This document shows, in pieces, positions 1 through 10,480 of a stretch of DNA of 64,000 nt. The stretch's first letter is position 1, and each line of letters begins with the position of its first letter. The position numbers and the translations under genes were made by a program. Under the pieces are notes generated by a model, which had not been told where the DNA came from, did not search any database, and worked only from the letters and a program-made list of their open reading frames with translations. The DNA comes from Mycoplasmopsis mustelae (GTDB taxonomy: Bacteria; Bacillota_I; Bacilli_A; Mycoplasmatales; Metamycoplasmataceae): contig NZ_SOCN01000001.1 in NCBI RefSeq assembly GCF_004365095.1, positions 62,001 through 126,000 on the forward strand, written 5' to 3'.

Positions 1-2682
1 TTTATTTACTTCAAGTAATTTTTGAAGTTTCATTACATTATCAGTTTGTGTTTTAGCTGTTTCAAACTCTGCCTTTAATTCATTTAATTTGTTTGCGTAT
101 TTAGATGCGTTACTTTCTAATGTAGTTAATTCATTTTGAATTTGTGTCATAAACATATTTAACACATTTTCAGTAGCAGTAAGGTTTGCAGGAACATTTG
201 ATTCAAAATCTAAAAGCTTTGTATTAATTGTTTCTGAATCAGTAATCATATTTGCGTCTTTATCTTTTATGAGACTATCTAATCAAGCGACTTTAGTATC
301 TGATTCTGCTTTGGTTGCATTAACTGCATCTTGTAAGTTCTTAATAAAAGTTAATTCAGCATCATTAATTTTCTTTAGTTCTGCATCTTCTTTTATTTTA
401 GTTAATAAACCTAAATATTTTCCAAATAAACTTACAACTGGATATCTCACAGCTTTAGCTTCATCTTCTGTTTTAGCATTTGCTAATTGTGTAACTTTAT
501 CTACCACATCATTTCAAACAGCTTTTAATGCTTCAGCAGCATTTTCTTCTGCAAACACCGGTTTAATTGCTTCTAATTGAGTTATAAAAGCTTGTTTTTG
601 TGTTTGATCTTGTATTGCATTAATTGTATCTAAAATATTTTTTCTATCTGCTAGATTCTTTTGTTGCACTGCAACTAACATCTTAATTAACTCTAATTTA
701 GCCATAGAATCATTTTCAGGTTTATTAATTAAATCTGAAAATGCTTTTTTATAAGCATCGCTCAGAGTTGATTGATTAATAGCATCAATTTCTACTTTTC
801 TTGCATTTTCTCTTAGTAATTCAGCAACTACATCCATTTTTAAAACATTAATATCATAAATTCTCGCAGTATTGCTTGTTTGTAAATCTTTTGATTGAGT
901 TTTAAATTCTGTAAGTTTAGGATTATTTGGATTTAATTCATCTAATTTTTCAATTTCTTTATTTAATTTATTAAATGCTTGCGCCATCAAAAGACGTCCT
1001 TGCATATATGCATCAAAAAGTTCATCAAAAGTATTAGCATCAGTGATGCTGTATTGAATGGCTGTTGATGTCTTTGATAAATAATCACCGTCAAATAGCT
1101 TTTTACTATTAGTTAAAATTGTTGCTCTACTTGCAACAAAAACTTTTTGTTTAAGTGCTTGTAGTTTATCAAAAACTTCTTTAGTGTGTCATTCTACATA
1201 TGTTAAATCTAAAAGTCTATTAATTTCAGGCATTAAATTATTCAATTCGTCTGCTGTATTAATAGTCATTAATTTATCTTTTAATCACATTAAATTTTGA
1301 TGTGTTGATAAAATTTCTAAGAACGCATCTTTTTGAGCATTAAATTTCATTTCTGATAATTTCTCATTGCTTTGAGCAGAAAGTTTTGCTTCAATTGTAG
1401 TTTCTAAATCACTAAGTTGTTTAGCAATGTCCGCAATTTGTTGTTCGTCAATTTGTGAATCAAGTTTAAGTTTAATAGTGTCAATTTGTAATTGTAATGC
1501 AGGTTGTGAGTCTAGATTTGAAGCAACTTTATCTGTAATATTTTTAAGTAAGAAATCTAAAAAAGTAGCTTTCTCTACAGAGGTTGTATATAAAGATCTC
1601 ATTGAAATAGCTTTTAGTTCATTATTAAATCCGTCTTTAGCGGTCGTATCTTCTAGCTGTTCAATAACATTTGCTAATTTTACGCTTGATTTTTCATTTT
1701 CGAGCGCTTCTTGAACTCTTATTGCATTTGCTTCATTAAATAATTCTTGATATGCAGGTAATGATAAGGTGGTTTTAAGTTTATCAATAAGTTTTGTTAT
1801 TGTATTTTGATCCTTAATAGTCTCAATAATATTTGCAATTTTAACTAAGAGTTGTTGTTTAGTCATTAATTGATCTAATTGCACGACGTCAGTTACTGAT
1901 GGATCTTGTTTTTTATCATCTGTATTAAAAATATTTAATTCAATTGATAATTCATAAACTTTATTATTAAAGTATGAAGTGGATGAAAATCTATTGGTTT
2001 GCAAATTTTTACTAATTGTAATAATATCATTAGCATAATTTTGTTTTTGTTTATCTAACTGATTTAATAAATCAACAATTAGATTTTGAACAGTACTATC
2101 ATCTAAAGCATCTTTTAATTCTTTAGATAATTCATAACGACCTTTCACGCCTTTATTTTCATTATTAAATGCAATTTTATCAACTAATCTTGCCGCCTGA
2201 ATGGTATCGGTGATAAATGGGAATAGCTCAGTTAATTTATCTTTGTTATTTTCTAAAGATGCGATAACTTGCTTAAATTTAGCAATTAAAGCTGCGCTTT
2301 CGCTTGGATTTTTATCTGCTATTTCAATTTTATTAAGTTCAGTAGTTAACTTACTAATAATATCATTTAAAGTAATTGAACTTTCTGAACTAACTGCATC
2401 TTGAGCTTGTTTAGTTAACGCATCAAGTGCGGCTGAATTTTCTTTTGAAAATCTAGGTGATAATGTTTGAAATTTTTTATCCAATGTAGCCGCTAAAGCA
2501 GGATTTTTAATTTGCTCAAACAATTTTAGATAAGCATTTCTATCATCATTATATTTCTTTTGATTCTTTGGGTCAACTTTCTCATTAGCAGATAAAACCG
2601 CAACAGCGACCCCAGCAGTTATTGCAGTAGCAACTGCAGCGGATGTTAAAATAATAAAACCAATTTTATTCTTGCTTTTCAT
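1..2682 (-). CDS. Large coiled-coil surface protein, 3' end outside window
   Basis: At least 894 residues, open to the window edge when TGA is read as Trp (in-frame TGA at 1285, 514 and 283). The start at 2682 is preceded by a good GGAG ribosome binding site. The N-terminus has a short basic stretch and one hydrophobic segment (about residues 6-30) without a lipobox Cys, so it is probably an uncleaved or signal-peptidase-I-type export anchor. The remainder is rich in Lys, Asn, Leu and Ile heptads with repeated helical 'QLD/LEN/KIEI'-like segments, giving a long coiled-coil extracellular domain. I do not recognise a named family. The upstream region carries a 16-nt A tract beside the probable -10 box, suggesting phase-variable expression. 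Function (adhesin or surface coat) is inference from architecture only. Confidence 0.8.
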
Positions 2683-2783
2683 TTAAAACTCCTAACTCAA
2701 TATGAAAGTTATATTTAAATTCATAAATTATTCCAAATCGTTTTTTGGATTTTTCTTTCTTTAATGCACGTTATATTTTACTC

Positions 2784-2799
2784 TTTTTTTTTTTTTTTT
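2784..2799 (-). promoter_or_regulatory. Poly-A tract (16 nt) adjoining the -10 box of the surface protein gene
   Basis: Read on the minus strand, 16 A are followed by GAG and then TAAAATATAAC, a good -10 region, about 100 nt before the start codon at 2682. A homopolymer just upstream of -10 is the arrangement known from phase-variable mycoplasma lipoprotein promoters, where tract length alters -35/-10 spacing. The rest of 2683-2947 shows no gene. Confidence 0.6.
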
Positions 2800-2947
2800 G
2801 AGATTTATCACAAAAACTAGTTAATTTTATTAAAAAATTTTAAAAGATAGTAATAAATGCACCAATTTAACACAGTTTAAAGTTTCTAACATCTTAAAAA
2901 TCATTTTTAACTACAACATAATAAAAGACAACTAATTTTGCAGTATT

Positions 2948-4456
2948 TTATCTAATATCCTTTAAAATACCTTTATTAACAAACGGTTTAGGATTTAACC
3001 CAAATAAGTTTTCAAAGAGATTCGGATAATCTATAAATGGGTTTCTAATTTGGGTTTTTTTATAAATCGCTTGATTTCTTGTGATATCAAATTTATCTAT
3101 TGGATCTTTAGTAATTCAATTTAAATATGTTTGTAAAAAATGTCCTTTGATATTAGGGAAAACTGATGTAAAAACATTGGTATTGGGTTGAGACGTAGAA
3201 ATGTTTTGGTCATGATATGCTAAAGCAAAATATAAGTAACTACGTGCAACATCGCCTTTGAATGTATCAATTACTTCAAAAGCGGTTTGGTTTTGGTTAT
3301 TTTTACCTAATTTTGAGCCATTTAAACTCGTATATATTACTTTAACAACATCATCATGTGGATAGTCAGCACGCTTTGCGTTTACATAAATATCAGTAGG
3401 TCATACAAATTGAGGATCACTGACCATTGGGCTTTGTTTATTAAATCATGATTGCGGAATTAAATGTTCACGATTTGTGCCATCTCCTTCTTTTTTAGCA
3501 CTACCACCGTTGCTGTTATAATTTTGATATTCATATGGGTCATTTCCGTTAGGATTTTCAGAATAGATGTCTAAAATACTGTGATCTTTTTCATAATATA
3601 AATCCTTAAATGCATCAGAAGTTCTATAAAAACTCGGGAGTTGTCTATATGGGGTTTGATATAAAATCCCTTTACGATGGCTTTGATGAATTTTATTTAA
3701 AACTTCTCAAAGTTCCATTCCACTTTTTCCATCAGCGGCAGCATATCAATTATCAGTGTTATCATAAACTAACTTATTAGTATCGGTTGCGTTCGGAAGT
3801 TGAATTTCGCTTGCTTGTTGGGGTTTGATGATTGGATCTTTAGCTTTAGAATCGTTCAGATTATTCAAATTAAATTTACTTAGATATGATTTAGTTGAAA
3901 CATCCGAAACTACACCGGCTGTAATTTGAGCGATTTTATATTTTAGAATTAAAACATTATTTTCAATTTTAAAATCTATATCAGTGTTTGCTCTTATTTT
4001 AGAATCCCTAGTTGATAAATATGTAGGTTGATCAGCATTCACTAAATTAAATTCACTAGTAATTTTTGTTACTTTAAAAACATTAATGTTGCTACGATCT
4101 TTCGGAAGTTTGCGTCAATTTACTTTAGTATTTTTATCATATTTAATTATAACTTTATTTACATAATCATAAACTAATTTTAAGTTGTTATTAGTCATCA
4201 GCTCTTTAACTGTATCACTATTTAACACCTCTAAAATATTTTCGAAATTTGCGTCCGCTCATTGATCTACTTCTGAAACATATTTTGTTTTTGGTTTATT
4301 TGGGTCAACTATGATGGGTTGGATTGGTAGTTCAGAATTTGTGCGTGGTTTGGATTTCGATTTATCTTCTACGGGTTCCACCAATGAATTGCAAGCCACC
4401 GATATCAAAGGAACTATAGTCATAGATGTTGTTAATCATTTAAAAATTTTCTTCAT
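2948..4456 (-). CDS. Lipoprotein endonuclease I family nuclease
   Basis: 502 aa. A lipoprotein signal peptide ends in ISVAC (Cys about residue 22), followed by a Lys/Pro/Ser-rich linker. The C-terminal half has the endonuclease I (EndA/NucM) signature: an LWEVLNKIHQSH stretch, then NREHLIPQSWF with the catalytic His, then DIYVNAKRADYPHDD. The family cleaves DNA and RNA non-specifically. In mycoplasmas, which cannot make nucleotides de novo, surface nucleases scavenge precursors and degrade neutrophil traps. The middle (about residues 90-215) has no recognised domain. The gene stands alone, with promoter-like TATAAT elements just upstream of 4456. Family assignment is from the motif; substrate range is family knowledge. 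Confidence 0.85.
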
Positions 4457-4539
4457 TTTAATTACCTCATTATATAAAATGATTATATAAAATTCGCACA
4501 AATTTTTCAATTGCAAAAAACTTTGCAATCTGCAAAGTC

Positions 4540-6276
4540 TTATACATCAATAAATTTGTCTTGCTCAGTTTTTGAAATATTATAAATTTTAAATCTTGAG
4601 TTTTCTATATAGTGATTAATTCTTAGACAGTGATGTGCGATTCTTTCTATGGTTCTTAATAAAATGCTGTAATCAAAATCTTGTTGAAGTTGTTTTTTAT
4701 CTACATCATTTTTTAAGCGTTCGATATTAGTTTTTGAAAATTCTAAAGTTAGTGAATGAATGTTTTTGTTCATCTTTTCAATGAATTTATGTCTTTGTGC
4801 AGTTGAACTATCTAGTTGATTAATTACATTTTTTAATAAGATATTTAATAAATCAACTAATTCTTTTATTTCTGTTAAAATTTCCTTTTCAATGTCAAAT
4901 TCTTGTTTTTTAGTAAGATAAGTTTTATTTAGTTCGTTAATAACTTGTTTACCTAAACCCATTATTTTATCAACAGAACGTGATGATAGTACTAATGATA
5001 AATGTAGTTTTCCATCTTCACTACTTAAATTATGCGTACTAATTTGAATTAAATAGTTATAAATCGATGTCCGTGTTTCATCAATTACTGTTTCCAAATA
5101 ATCATAATGTTTCAGTAATTTTTGATTTCCGGTATTAATATAGTCATATAAAATTTGCATTCCTTCGCGCGAAATTTTGCCTTGTGCATATAAAGCATTT
5201 TTAGCAGCTTTTAGCGCCAATGAAGCGTTTTGAGTGATTAATTCTCCAGGTAATAAAATTTCAAATTCCTTTTCAAATTTATTATCTTTAATCATTCAAT
5301 TCACCATCTTTTCAAGATATTTAATCAATCAAAAAAAGATAAAAACTAAAATAAAGTTAAATAATAAATGCGCTATTGATAACTGCAAGGCTTTTTCGCT
5401 AGGTATCATTAATTTAATTAAGTCAGCATAATAAGTTAATGGATATAAAAATGGTAGGATTAATAGCGCAACAGAGAGGTTTGTAAATCCTCAAATAATT
5501 GCTATTTTTTTAGAATTATTATTGCGCGATGTAAAGGAAACTATTAAACCAGTTAAAGTGGTTCCTAAATTTGCACCAAAAACTAAGGCAATAGCAGAAT
5601 TTAATTTTAAAACGGGTTCTGTTGAATTTGAAATTACGTCAGCAGAATTATAAACAATTTGATACAACGTTACCGTAGCGGATGAAGATTGCAAAATTCC
5701 AGTGAGGATAAATGAAAAAACAAACGACAACCATGGATTTATAGCAACTACGCCTAAAGTTGATTTAAAAAATGGTGTTTGAACAATCGTCTTAGCGGCA
5801 GATGACATAATTTTAAGTGATAAAAATACCATTCCGATTGATAAAATCAATAAAAAGATATTTGAAATCTTTTCTTTTTTAGTTAATAACGAACCAAAAA
5901 CCCCAATTACCATTAATAAAATAAAATATTCAGTAAATTTAAAACTAGACTGAAACGAAACAATCAATGAAGTGGTCGCTGTTCCAATGTTTGCACCCAA
6001 TAAAAATGCAATCGCCACTCTTAAATTAATAAATCTAGCTGCCAATAGTCCCATTATCAAGGCCATTGCACCATCTGATGATTGAATAAAGGTCGTAATT
6101 AAAACACCCACCAACAAGGCAATATAGTTATTTTTAGAAATAAATTTAATAACTTTTTTAAAACGCGAATCTCCCACGCTTTTTAAGCTTGCAGATAACT
6201 TTTTAGTAGAATAAATAAAAAGTGATAAACTAGCTAATGCAAAAATAATTGCTATTGGTATATCGATAAAGTTCAT
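4540..6276 (-). CDS. Na+/phosphate cotransporter with C-terminal PhoU-like domain
   Basis: 578 aa. Residues 1-310 contain about eight or nine membrane helices arranged as two inverted repeats, each with a QSS signature (TFIQSSDGA near residue 62 and GILQSSSATV near 196), plus two GANIGT/GANLGT motifs. These define the NptA/YjbB Na/Pi symporter family. Residues from about 330 are soluble, helical and charged, resembling PhoU, as in other members of this family. It should import inorganic phosphate at the membrane. The upstream region has TATAAT-like sequence and the gene is divergent from nothing else; downstream lies the nuclease gene on the same strand. In-frame TGA codons at 5491 and near 5296-5330 read as Trp. 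Confidence 0.88.
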
Positions 6277-6350
6277 AACTAATATTTAATTTAAAATGTT
6301 TTATTTAATAATGAGATTATTATAATAGATATAATAACAAAACAAAACAA

Positions 6351-6385
6351 AAAAATAAACTAGCAATTTAAACTAGTTTATTTTT
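6351..6385. terminator. Intrinsic terminator after ftsZ
   Basis: A perfect 13-bp stem (AAAAATAAACTAG paired with CTAGTTTATTTTT) around a 9-nt loop, T-rich on either strand. It closes the minus-strand division operon. Confidence 0.8.
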
Positions 6386-6421
6386 GAACACAGCTTCTAA
6401 TAACTATAAATAAACTTTCTT

Positions 6422-7696
6422 CTAAAACTTCGAAAATCAATTTACATAGTGATCATCAGAATCTGCAGCAAAATCAGAATCGTTAGTTTTGATAGCGACT
6501 TCTTTGGTAGTTGTGTATAAGTTGAGTTCACGAGTTTCATTAAAATCAATGTTTTTACGTATGTTTTCTAAATTAAACATTGCTGGATCAAATTCATCTT
6601 CATCCAAATTATCTGATGTAGTTGAATTTGTATTTTCTAGATTAGTATCTTGTAAAATTTGTGATTGAGAAACAGATTCGTCAATCATATCTGGTGCGCT
6701 CATTAGTTGTGTTTGAATCGTAGTTTCATTGTTTTTTGTTGTAATTCCACTAATAATCATCGAGATTTTAATGGATTCATTGCTTGTTAAATTTTGTGAA
6801 AAACCTGAGATGATTTCTATATCATCACTTGAAATTTGTAAATATTCCAACAAACTATGATGAATTTGTTTGAGTTCGCTAATAGTAGTTTTGCAATCAG
6901 CATCAATATTAAGGATAATTTTTTGTGCACTTTTAATTTGATAATCAACTAAATTGTGCTCAAAAATTTTCTTTAAGACTTTTTCTGTTCGTTGGCTTCC
7001 TGTTGCCTTTGCAACACCGATAAAACTTAATTTTGCATCCTTTAAAACGGTTTTGATATCAGCAAAGTCAATATTAATAATACCAACTTCAAAAATAATA
7101 TCATTAATGGTTTGTAAAAGATTTTTTAAAGTAAGATTTGATAAAGTATATAACTCTGAAATTGGCATTTCAGCATACAATTCTTCCATTTTACTGTTTG
7201 AAACTAAAAAATATGAATCAGTTTGTGGAATGATGTTTACTAAGCCGTCTTTGGCAATTTGATGTGTTCTATGACCTTCATAACTAAAAGGTGTTGTTAA
7301 AACACAAATTACTAATGCGCCTAAGTTCTTTGCAATTTCAGCAATCACAGGAGTCGCTCCGGTTCCGGTTCCTCCACCTAATCCGCTTGCTATAATCACT
7401 ACATCCGCACCGGATAAGGCTTGTTGAATTGCCTCAGTATTTGCTAAGGCTGCTTGTTTCCCAATTTCAGGGTTATTACCAGTTCCTCAACCTTTATTAT
7501 CGCAATCTAATAAAAGTTTATTTTCACAAGCATTATTATTCAATGCTTGTGAATCGGTATTAGCTATATAATATTGAAAATGAGGAATTTTATGTTCTTG
7601 TAATAAATGAATTGCATTTCCACCACATCCACCGACTCCGATAACTTTTACGGAAATATTTTGATTATGTAACATTTGTGAATTAATTTCTTGCAT
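6422..7696 (-). CDS. ftsZ: Cell division GTPase FtsZ
   Basis: 424 aa tubulin-like GTPase that polymerises into the cytokinetic ring. GVGGCGGNAI (about residues 20-29) and the tubulin signature GLGGGTGTG (about 105-113) bind GTP; NTDSQAL and TTPF(S/Y)EG are also conserved. The C-terminal 110 residues are acidic, Ser/Thr/Asn-rich and unstructured, without the usual short FtsA/ZipA-binding peptide. The frame includes TGA-encoded Trp at 7487 and near the end at 6437, so the real stop is the TAG at 6422. It is the last gene of the mraZ-rsmH-orf-ftsZ cluster, 8 nt after the preceding stop, with a GAGGT ribosome binding site overlapping it, and a terminator follows. Confidence 0.95.
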
Positions 7697-7704
7697 CTTA
7701 ACCT

Positions 7705-8889
7705 CTATTGTTTAAATCAATTTTTAATTTTTCTTCACATCATTACTTTGGAGGTATTTGAAAGTTCAATTTCTTTAGTTAAAACTTGTAAATGACTACT
7801 ATCTTCTTTAGCAAAATTATTTGCAGTTCAGACTGCGATTGATGCATAAATATCTAAATGATGAATTAAATTGAAATTTTCAATTAACAGATTTTGTCAA
7901 TTTAAAATTTCGTAATTTATAACATTCTTTTCAGAAAGGACTTTTTTATGAAAAAATGAGAGTAAAAAATCTAATTTACTATAAATAAATAAACGTAAGT
8001 TTTCTTGAGTCAACCCGATTCAAGAATAAGTAATTTGTTTGTTTAAATAACTACTAAAATTTTGAAGTTTTTCTAAAATGATTTGATTAATTTCATCTAA
8101 ATCAGTATTTTCGTTACTTAAAATAGTTTTCAAAACGTATTTTAAGCGCGCATAAAAGACCGATTTACTAAGTTGAAAGTTATCTAGATATTTATAAATG
8201 ATATTAATACCAGCATTAATTTTAATCATCTTGAGGATATAACCATTTCTAACCAAACTAATAAAAAGGTTATCTTCATCAATATTAACTAATAAATTAT
8301 TAGTGGTTTGATTCTTAAGTTGTTGTGCTAAGAGTTGTTGTTTGATATTCAGTAAATAAGTATTTTTATGGTTTGCTGATAAAAATTCTGTAAGTGAGCT
8401 TGTCAAACTCTCGAAAAATAGTGCAATTTCTAAATTTGTTTTAACTTGAAGTTGTGTTTTGAGGGTCGTAACACTTTGATATTCTTTATTGAGCGGAAAA
8501 AAATTATATGATTTAATAATTCCGTTGTGATCTGTTTTAAATTGGTAGTTGTAAGTGTTTAAAATAAATGTCTCTGAATTTACCTTTAAAAAAGTATGAA
8601 AATTTTGATTTTGATTGACAGCTAAATCCATGCTAATTTCTTGGATATTTAAAAATGAAATTTCTTCAAAAAGCTTTTCATCTAAAACTAAATTTAAATG
8701 TAGATGTTCTTTAGCATATAAATTTAACAAATGTTTAAGTTTAAAATCAATAAACTGCGTTGCTTGTGAAAATTTATTATAAAAATATGTTTCATCTTCA
8801 GCCGCACGAGTGTAATTTTTAGAGTTATTTTTAATTAAGGAAAAGGATATATTATTAATATTTATTACAAAATTAATAAACATTTTCAT
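7705..8889 (-). CDS. Division-cluster protein, possible FtsA counterpart
   Basis: 394 aa, no family recognised with confidence. It lies between rsmH (15-nt gap) and ftsZ (8-nt gap), the place of ftsA in walled bacteria and of the uncharacterised MG223-type protein in Mycoplasma genitalium. Its size is close to FtsA (about 420 aa). Alternating beta-strand and helix patterns (for example NLLVNIDEDNLFISLVRNG and KMIKINAGINIIYKY) resemble an actin-like ATPase fold, and it ends in a short basic Trp-containing tail (KNWFKQ) that could be a membrane-binding helix as in FtsA. This is inference from position and pattern. The start at 8889 follows a strong AAGGAGGAG site. Confidence 0.7.
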
Positions 8890-8904
8890 ATACTCCTCCT
8901 TAAT

Positions 8905-9798
8905 TTATAGCTTAACTAATTTTCGCAATTTTGCACTTTTTGAACGTCGATTTACTTCGATTTCTGCTTGTGTTGGTAAGATAGATTTTGTGAAATATTG
9001 TCTGGTTTCTTGCACTGGTAATTTTGCAGGATGTGTTGATTTAATTAATCTAGCAAAAGTTTGTTTAACAATACGATCTTCAATGGAATGAAATGTAATT
9101 ACCGTTAAAACAGCATTACTGTTTAATAAAGCGATTGCCTCATCTAACATTTTTTGTAAAGAATTCATTTCATCATTAACTTCAATACGAATCGCTTGAA
9201 AGACCGCTTTAGCTGGATTTTTTTGTCGCAACAAAGCAGCTGGATACGCACTTTTGATAACTTCAACTAATTGTAATGTTGTTGCAATTGGACGATTTTT
9301 AACAATGGCTTTCGCAACTTGTTTAGCAAGTTTTACATCAGCGTATTTAATTAAAATTTCGCTTAATTGTTGTTGATTGTAATTATTGATTACATCATAA
9401 GCCGATAAACTTTGATTTTGATCCATGCGCATATCAAGCTGTGCGTCTTTGTTGTAACTAAATCCACGTTGTGCTTGGTCTAATTGAGGTGAGGAAACAC
9501 CTAAATCCGCAATAATTCCATTAACTTCATAAACACCTAATTCATTTAATCGTGACTTAATATCCTTAAAATCTGCTTTGATTAAAGTAAAATTATTTGA
9601 CACTTTTGTCAAACGTTGTCTAGCTACTTCTATAGCATAGTCATCTTTGTCAAAAGCATACAGATGTCCAGTGGTTAATTTTGATAAGATTACTTCAGAA
9701 TGTCCGCCCATCCCAACTGTTAAATCTACATAAATTCCATTTGGTTGAATATTTAAAGCATCAATACTTTCTTGCAATAACACTGAATAATGTAGCAT
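8905..9798 (-). CDS. rsmH: 16S rRNA m4C1402 methyltransferase RsmH (MraW)
   Basis: 297 aa. It methylates N4 of C1402 in 16S rRNA using S-adenosylmethionine. HYSVLL at the N-terminus, DLTVGMGGHS (SAM motif I, about residues 25-34), ADLGVSSPQLD and the C-terminal VITFHSIEDRIVK are hallmark family segments. Length is typical (about 300 aa). Its ATG overlaps the mraZ TAA (TAATG), implying translational coupling within the division operon. Confidence 0.95.
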   Translation of the reverse strand: MLHYSVLLQESIDALNIQPNGIYVDLTVGMGGHSEVILSKLTTGHLYAFDKDDYAIEVARQRLTKVSNNFTLIKADFKDIKSRLNELGVYEVNGIIADLGVSSPQLDQAQRGFSYNKDAQLDMRMDQNQSLSAYDVINNYNQQQLSEILIKYADVKLAKQVAKAIVKNRPIATTLQLVEVIKSAYPAALLRQKNPAKAVFQAIRIEVNDEMNSLQKMLDEAIALLNSNAVLTVITFHSIEDRIVKQTFARLIKSTHPAKLPVQETRQYFTKSILPTQAEIEVNRRSKSAKLRKLVKL

Positions 9799-10223
9799 TA
9801 TTTTTCCGAAATTCTTTCTGCTAGTTTTGCCATATCTGATAAACTGTATTGATTATTTAATGTATCCAATTTTTCTTTGGCTCATAATTCTACAACTGAA
9901 CCAACACCAACGAATGTGATTTCTTTTTTGATAGCAAGATCTAAGGTAATGTTTTTAGGAATGCTAAAACGTCCGACTGAATCTAAGCTCGCTTGAAAAG
10001 AATTACCAAGAATAAATCTTGCAAGCATTCTAACTTCAGGATTGAATGAACTTTTTGATTCGATGATATTCTTATACTTTTCAAAGTCTGTTATACTTCG
10101 TAATTCTGCATTTCCGTCAAACCCGATGCTAACCATAAATGTACTTCCCAATGTCCCTTGAAACACCGAAGGTAAAATTACACGATTTTTATCATCGAGG
10201 TTCCGTGTATATTGTCCATACAT
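9798..10223 (-). CDS. mraZ: Transcriptional regulator MraZ
   Basis: 141 aa. MraZ is an AbrB-fold DNA-binding protein that regulates its own division operon. The family pattern is clear: MYGQYTRNLDDKNR at the start, then a second copy of the motif, SLDSVGRFSIPKN, near residue 85. I chose ATG 10223 because a GGAGG site lies 8 nt upstream; a GTG at 10229 would be only 2 nt from it. A TGA-Trp at 9882 extends the product to TAA 9798. The downstream partner rsmH overlaps by one base. Confidence 0.93.
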
Positions 10224-10225
10224 TA

Positions 10226-10261
10226 CCACTTCCTCCCACTATCTAACTCAATTTTACCACC
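10226..10261 (-). promoter_or_regulatory. Candidate MraZ operator (AGTGG repeats)
   Basis: On the minus strand AGTGG occurs at 10240-10236 and 10230-10226, exactly 10 bp apart, with a third GGTGG at 10261-10257. They lie directly before the mraZ start and overlap its ribosome binding site. Known MraZ sites are direct GTGG-type repeats with about 10-bp period. The rest of 10262-10480, between divergent mraZ and mod, holds only promoter-like AT-rich sequence. Confidence 0.5.
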
Positions 10262-10480
10262 AATTACCCTAGCACCCTAAATAATTTTAAAAAAATTTTT
10301 AAATGAATTATTTTTTCTTAATTTTTATTTTTAATTGGTTCATTTTTAGTCTTTTGATTATTTAATAAGGTAGTTAAAAAATATTTTGTAGTTTGATAAA
10401 GTGATTTTAAAAAATGTTCATTTGCTTTATTTTGCGAATGATAAAATATTAATAATGTAAATTTAAAATAAGGAGGAAAA

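Noticed and set aside
10223..10229. GTG 10229 as mraZ start
   Set aside because: Only 2 nt from GGAGG, while ATG 10223 has 8-nt spacing and matches the family N-terminus.
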